64,000 nucleotides of DNA from an uncultured Clostridia bacterium (GTDB lineage: Bacteria > Bacillota > Clostridia > Christensenellales > Borkfalkiaceae), in the NCBI GenBank assembly GCA_947090365.1, contig CAMUNT010000001.1:20826-84825 (forward strand). The letters run 5' to 3'. Made by a program: the position numbers and the translations under genes. Shown piece after piece: positions 62,066 through 64,000 of this stretch; the first letter of the stretch is position 1, and each line of letters opens with the position of its first letter. The notes under the pieces are model-generated. The model ran no database searches. It was not told where the DNA came from and saw nothing but the letters and a program-made list of their open reading frames with translations.

Positions 62066-63188
62066 TAATATTCAGAAAATCAAGTACACCAAAACCCCGG
62101 CCGATATCGTTTCGCTTCACGAATATATAATTTTCGAAGATACGCGCGCGAAGGAAAAATACGTGGTTTTCAAGTTTTCCAACAACTTAAACCAGCGCCT
62201 TTTCGAGTTTCAGTTTGAGGTTTTGCAGTATAACAGGGATAACGAGCTTATTGAAAAGTCTGTAGTTTCCCACAGCGGTTTCGTTGCCGAAGCAAACGAT
62301 TTGTTCGTCCCTGGCGCTAAGCTCAAAGTCAATTTCGAGTGCCAAAGTCTTGAAATTAAGTTAGAGTCGGCAAAGTTTGACAGAGTGCTGTGGAAAAACG
62401 GTGAGTTTTCGGATAATTCGTACCGTTTTGACGAGTACGCGGAAAACAAAAAAGCTTCTGATACCGCGCCCGTAACGGAGCTAAAGAAGAAAACCAAAGA
62501 AAAGACTAAAAAGAAAAAACAAAGCCAGACGGGATTTAATATCCGCAATATTTTCCGCAGAAACAAAGCGGTGTTCCCTGCGGTTTTCAACGTTATTTTA
62601 GCAGTGCTGTTTATCGGCCTCATAATTGGTTCAACGTTCTATTTCAAAGGCGTCACAGGTGCATTTGTAATTGACGATTTCGTAGTAAGAGAGAACTCTC
62701 CGGGCTACGTTACGATTTTAAACTACGGCGGTACAGAGGAGGAAATGACGGTCCCTTATAAGCTTGGCAATTATTCTGTCAGTACGATTGCGGAAGGCGC
62801 ATTTAAAAGCTCGGGCGTTAAACGCGTGGAGTTTACTACCGGTGCTCTCGTAATCGAAACGGGCGCGTTTAAAAACTGTTCGGCACTTACAGAGGTTATC
62901 GGCTCTTCGGAGTGCGGGAAAATAACCGTAATGGAAGGGGCGTTTAAAAACTGTTCAAGCCTTTCAACTTTTTCGGTAGATACGGCTTGGCTCAGCCGAA
63001 AATGTTTTGACGGTACTGATAATATCAAAGTTCTCAGATTTGACAGGGTGGTCTATTACAACGACCCTGAGGCAAAGCTTTTAGATATTTTCAACGCTCT
63101 TAAAGGAATTACTTTAACTTCGCTCGTTTTTGATTATTCTACCGTAGCTGATTACAGTTTGTTTCTGGCAGGCATATACAACAATTGA
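62052..63188 (+). CDS. Membrane protein with extracellular BspA-type leucine-rich repeats
   Basis: 378 aa from ATG 62052 (GGAGG upstream; TTG 62046 possible). A soluble N-terminal domain (~1-125), a strongly basic stretch (KKKTKEKTKKKKQ), one transmembrane helix (~178-202) and LRR_5/BspA-like repeats (~240-330: IAEGAFKSSGVKRVEF, IETGAFKNCSALTEV, MEGAFKNCSSLSTF). By the positive-inside rule the repeats face outward. It may connect a cytosolic part to surface binding. It overlaps the preceding gene by 14 bp. Confidence 0.75.
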   Translation: MSSYNNIQKIKYTKTPADIVSLHEYIIFEDTRAKEKYVVFKFSNNLNQRLFEFQFEVLQYNRDNELIEKSVVSHSGFVAEANDLFVPGAKLKVNFECQSLEIKLESAKFDRVLWKNGEFSDNSYRFDEYAENKKASDTAPVTELKKKTKEKTKKKKQSQTGFNIRNIFRRNKAVFPAVFNVILAVLFIGLIIGSTFYFKGVTGAFVIDDFVVRENSPGYVTILNYGGTEEEMTVPYKLGNYSVSTIAEGAFKSSGVKRVEFTTGALVIETGAFKNCSALTEVIGSSECGKITVMEGAFKNCSSLSTFSVDTAWLSRKCFDGTDNIKVLRFDRVVYYNDPEAKLLDIFNALKGITLTSLVFDYSTVADYSLFLAGIYNN

Positions 63189-63220
63189 TTTTCGAAAATT
63201 TTTAAAGGAGGTAAAAACCG

Positions 63221-64000
63221 ATGACGGTATTTTTGCCTGTTGCAAACGTAATCAACTTAATAATAGAGCATTGGCAGATTTCAGTGGTAGCGGTTGCCGT
63301 TTTTGCCTCGCTTTGTCTCGGAGTTTTCAAGGGCGCAAAGCACGGCGTAAGGGCAATGGGCATTACGCTGGCGCTGTCAATCGCCTTTGTTTGTGCCCGT
63401 CTTACATATTATTTCATTGACAATGACTTGGACGGATTAATAAAATTCGCCATTGCGTGGCTTCCGACGATCGTTTTTCTCATTGCCGTAGTTCTGTCGA
63501 CCCTCATCGGCATACACAGGGGACTCAGAAAAAGTCTTATTCTTTTGCTTCACGCAATAATTACGGGCGGACTGTGCTTAGGAGTATATTTCTTCTGCGT
63601 GAACAGTGCCGCTGTGGATAAACTTTTGCTTGATTTCGTAAACGTATTTATGGGTGCGGGAGGACTGCAAAATCAGCTTGGTGTAAGTCAGGAATGCGAA
63701 ACGATACGCGAAGTATTTTTAGAATACGCAAGCACTTACGTTGCCGACTGGGGTGAGTTCGGCATTCTTATAAATGCAAACAGCGCTTACGTGCTTACGC
63801 TTGTCAATATGGCGTACCGCGTCGCGTTTGCAATAGTTTTCTTTATCGTTTACCAGTTACTTTTGTTTATAGCCTACTTAATATATCTAGCTTTCTATCC
63901 CGAACGCAGATATAGAAAGAAGAAAAATATCAATTTTGCAATTAACAACGCCGATTGTTCTTATAAAAAACGCCCCGTAGGCGGAGGGTGCGTAGGCTTG
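63221..64000 (+). CDS. CvpA-like polytopic membrane protein (3' truncated by window)
   Basis: ATG 63221 with AAAGGAGG upstream (63204-63211); 260 codons are open to the window end. Four or five membrane helices are visible, with glycine/arginine-bearing starts (GVFKGAKHGVRAM, IHRGLRKSLIL) like the CvpA/colicin-V-production family found as long variants in Clostridia. The last visible residues (KKRPVGGGCVG) look like the start of a further GG-type membrane repeat. The operon therefore continues beyond the window. Confidence 0.65.
   Translation, partial: MTVFLPVANVINLIIEHWQISVVAVAVFASLCLGVFKGAKHGVRAMGITLALSIAFVCARLTYYFIDNDLDGLIKFAIAWLPTIVFLIAVVLSTLIGIHRGLRKSLILLLHAIITGGLCLGVYFFCVNSAAVDKLLLDFVNVFMGAGGLQNQLGVSQECETIREVFLEYASTYVADWGEFGILINANSAYVLTLVNMAYRVAFAIVFFIVYQLLLFIAYLIYLAFYPERRYRKKKNINFAINNADCSYKKRPVGGGCVGL

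Noticed and set aside
1..64000. tRNA or rRNA genes
   Set aside because: None noticed by eye on either strand; a tRNAscan-SE/Infernal run would settle this.

Overview
The window looks like a chromosomal segment of a low-to-medium GC Firmicute, probably an uncultured gut Clostridia (Christensenellales-like). That placement is inferred from the yqfD-phoH-pgpH-ybeY-era-yqzL-recO gene order, strong Shine-Dalgarno sites, a glycan- and host-directed lipoprotein set, and pyruvate phosphate dikinase. No rRNA or tRNA gene was noticed.

Layout. 1-5570 is the conserved yqfD(partial)-phoH-pgpH-ybeY-era-yqzL-recO operon. 5562-6420 is a small module: an XRE repressor divergent from a membrane-protein gene, with three operator-like palindromes between them. 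6552-9238 is ppdK. 9240-11366 holds an ORF remnant and two DUF11-type surface/coat-like genes on the minus strand. 11464-18690 is a complete type II-A CRISPR-Cas locus: tracrRNA, cas9, cas1, cas2, csn2 and a 17-repeat array whose last repeat is truncated and fused to a gene remnant. 19084-27479 encodes three secreted lipoproteins (Ig-like/leucine-rich repeat, M60-like mucinase-type peptidase, PL1 pectate lyase). 27575-32615 holds tkt and pmm (minus) and proS (plus). 32682-33282 is a second XRE module with operators. 33331-33497 is a tandem palindromic repeat. 33509-36061 is a NMT1/THI5-like ABC importer. valS and a Cys-repeat/metallo-beta-lactamase lipoprotein follow.

40949-64000 (running off the end) is the most unusual part: one apparent operon of at least ten genes with no internal terminator that I could see. 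It encodes a membrane hairpin protein joining a GH3-like domain to a dead McrB-type AAA domain; two membrane-anchored McrB-like AAA ATPases whose last 362 residues are identical because of a 1,089-bp near-identical DNA block; a coiled-coil protein whose N-terminal half resembles the McrC partner domain DUF2357 but has no nuclease; two membrane-anchored rod proteins built from YDG/MBG-like repeats (855 and 2,808 aa); and four further membrane proteins. My working inference is that this is a McrBC-like AAA machine moved from DNA restriction to the cell envelope, working on or with very large surface rods. I know of no described system with this composition, but I could not search databases.

How the parts fit: the first operon covers ribosome maturation, RNA processing, c-di-AMP turnover and repair. 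The CRISPR locus is adaptive immunity and looks intact. The lipoproteins and the large operon point to life at a polysaccharide- or mucus-covered surface.
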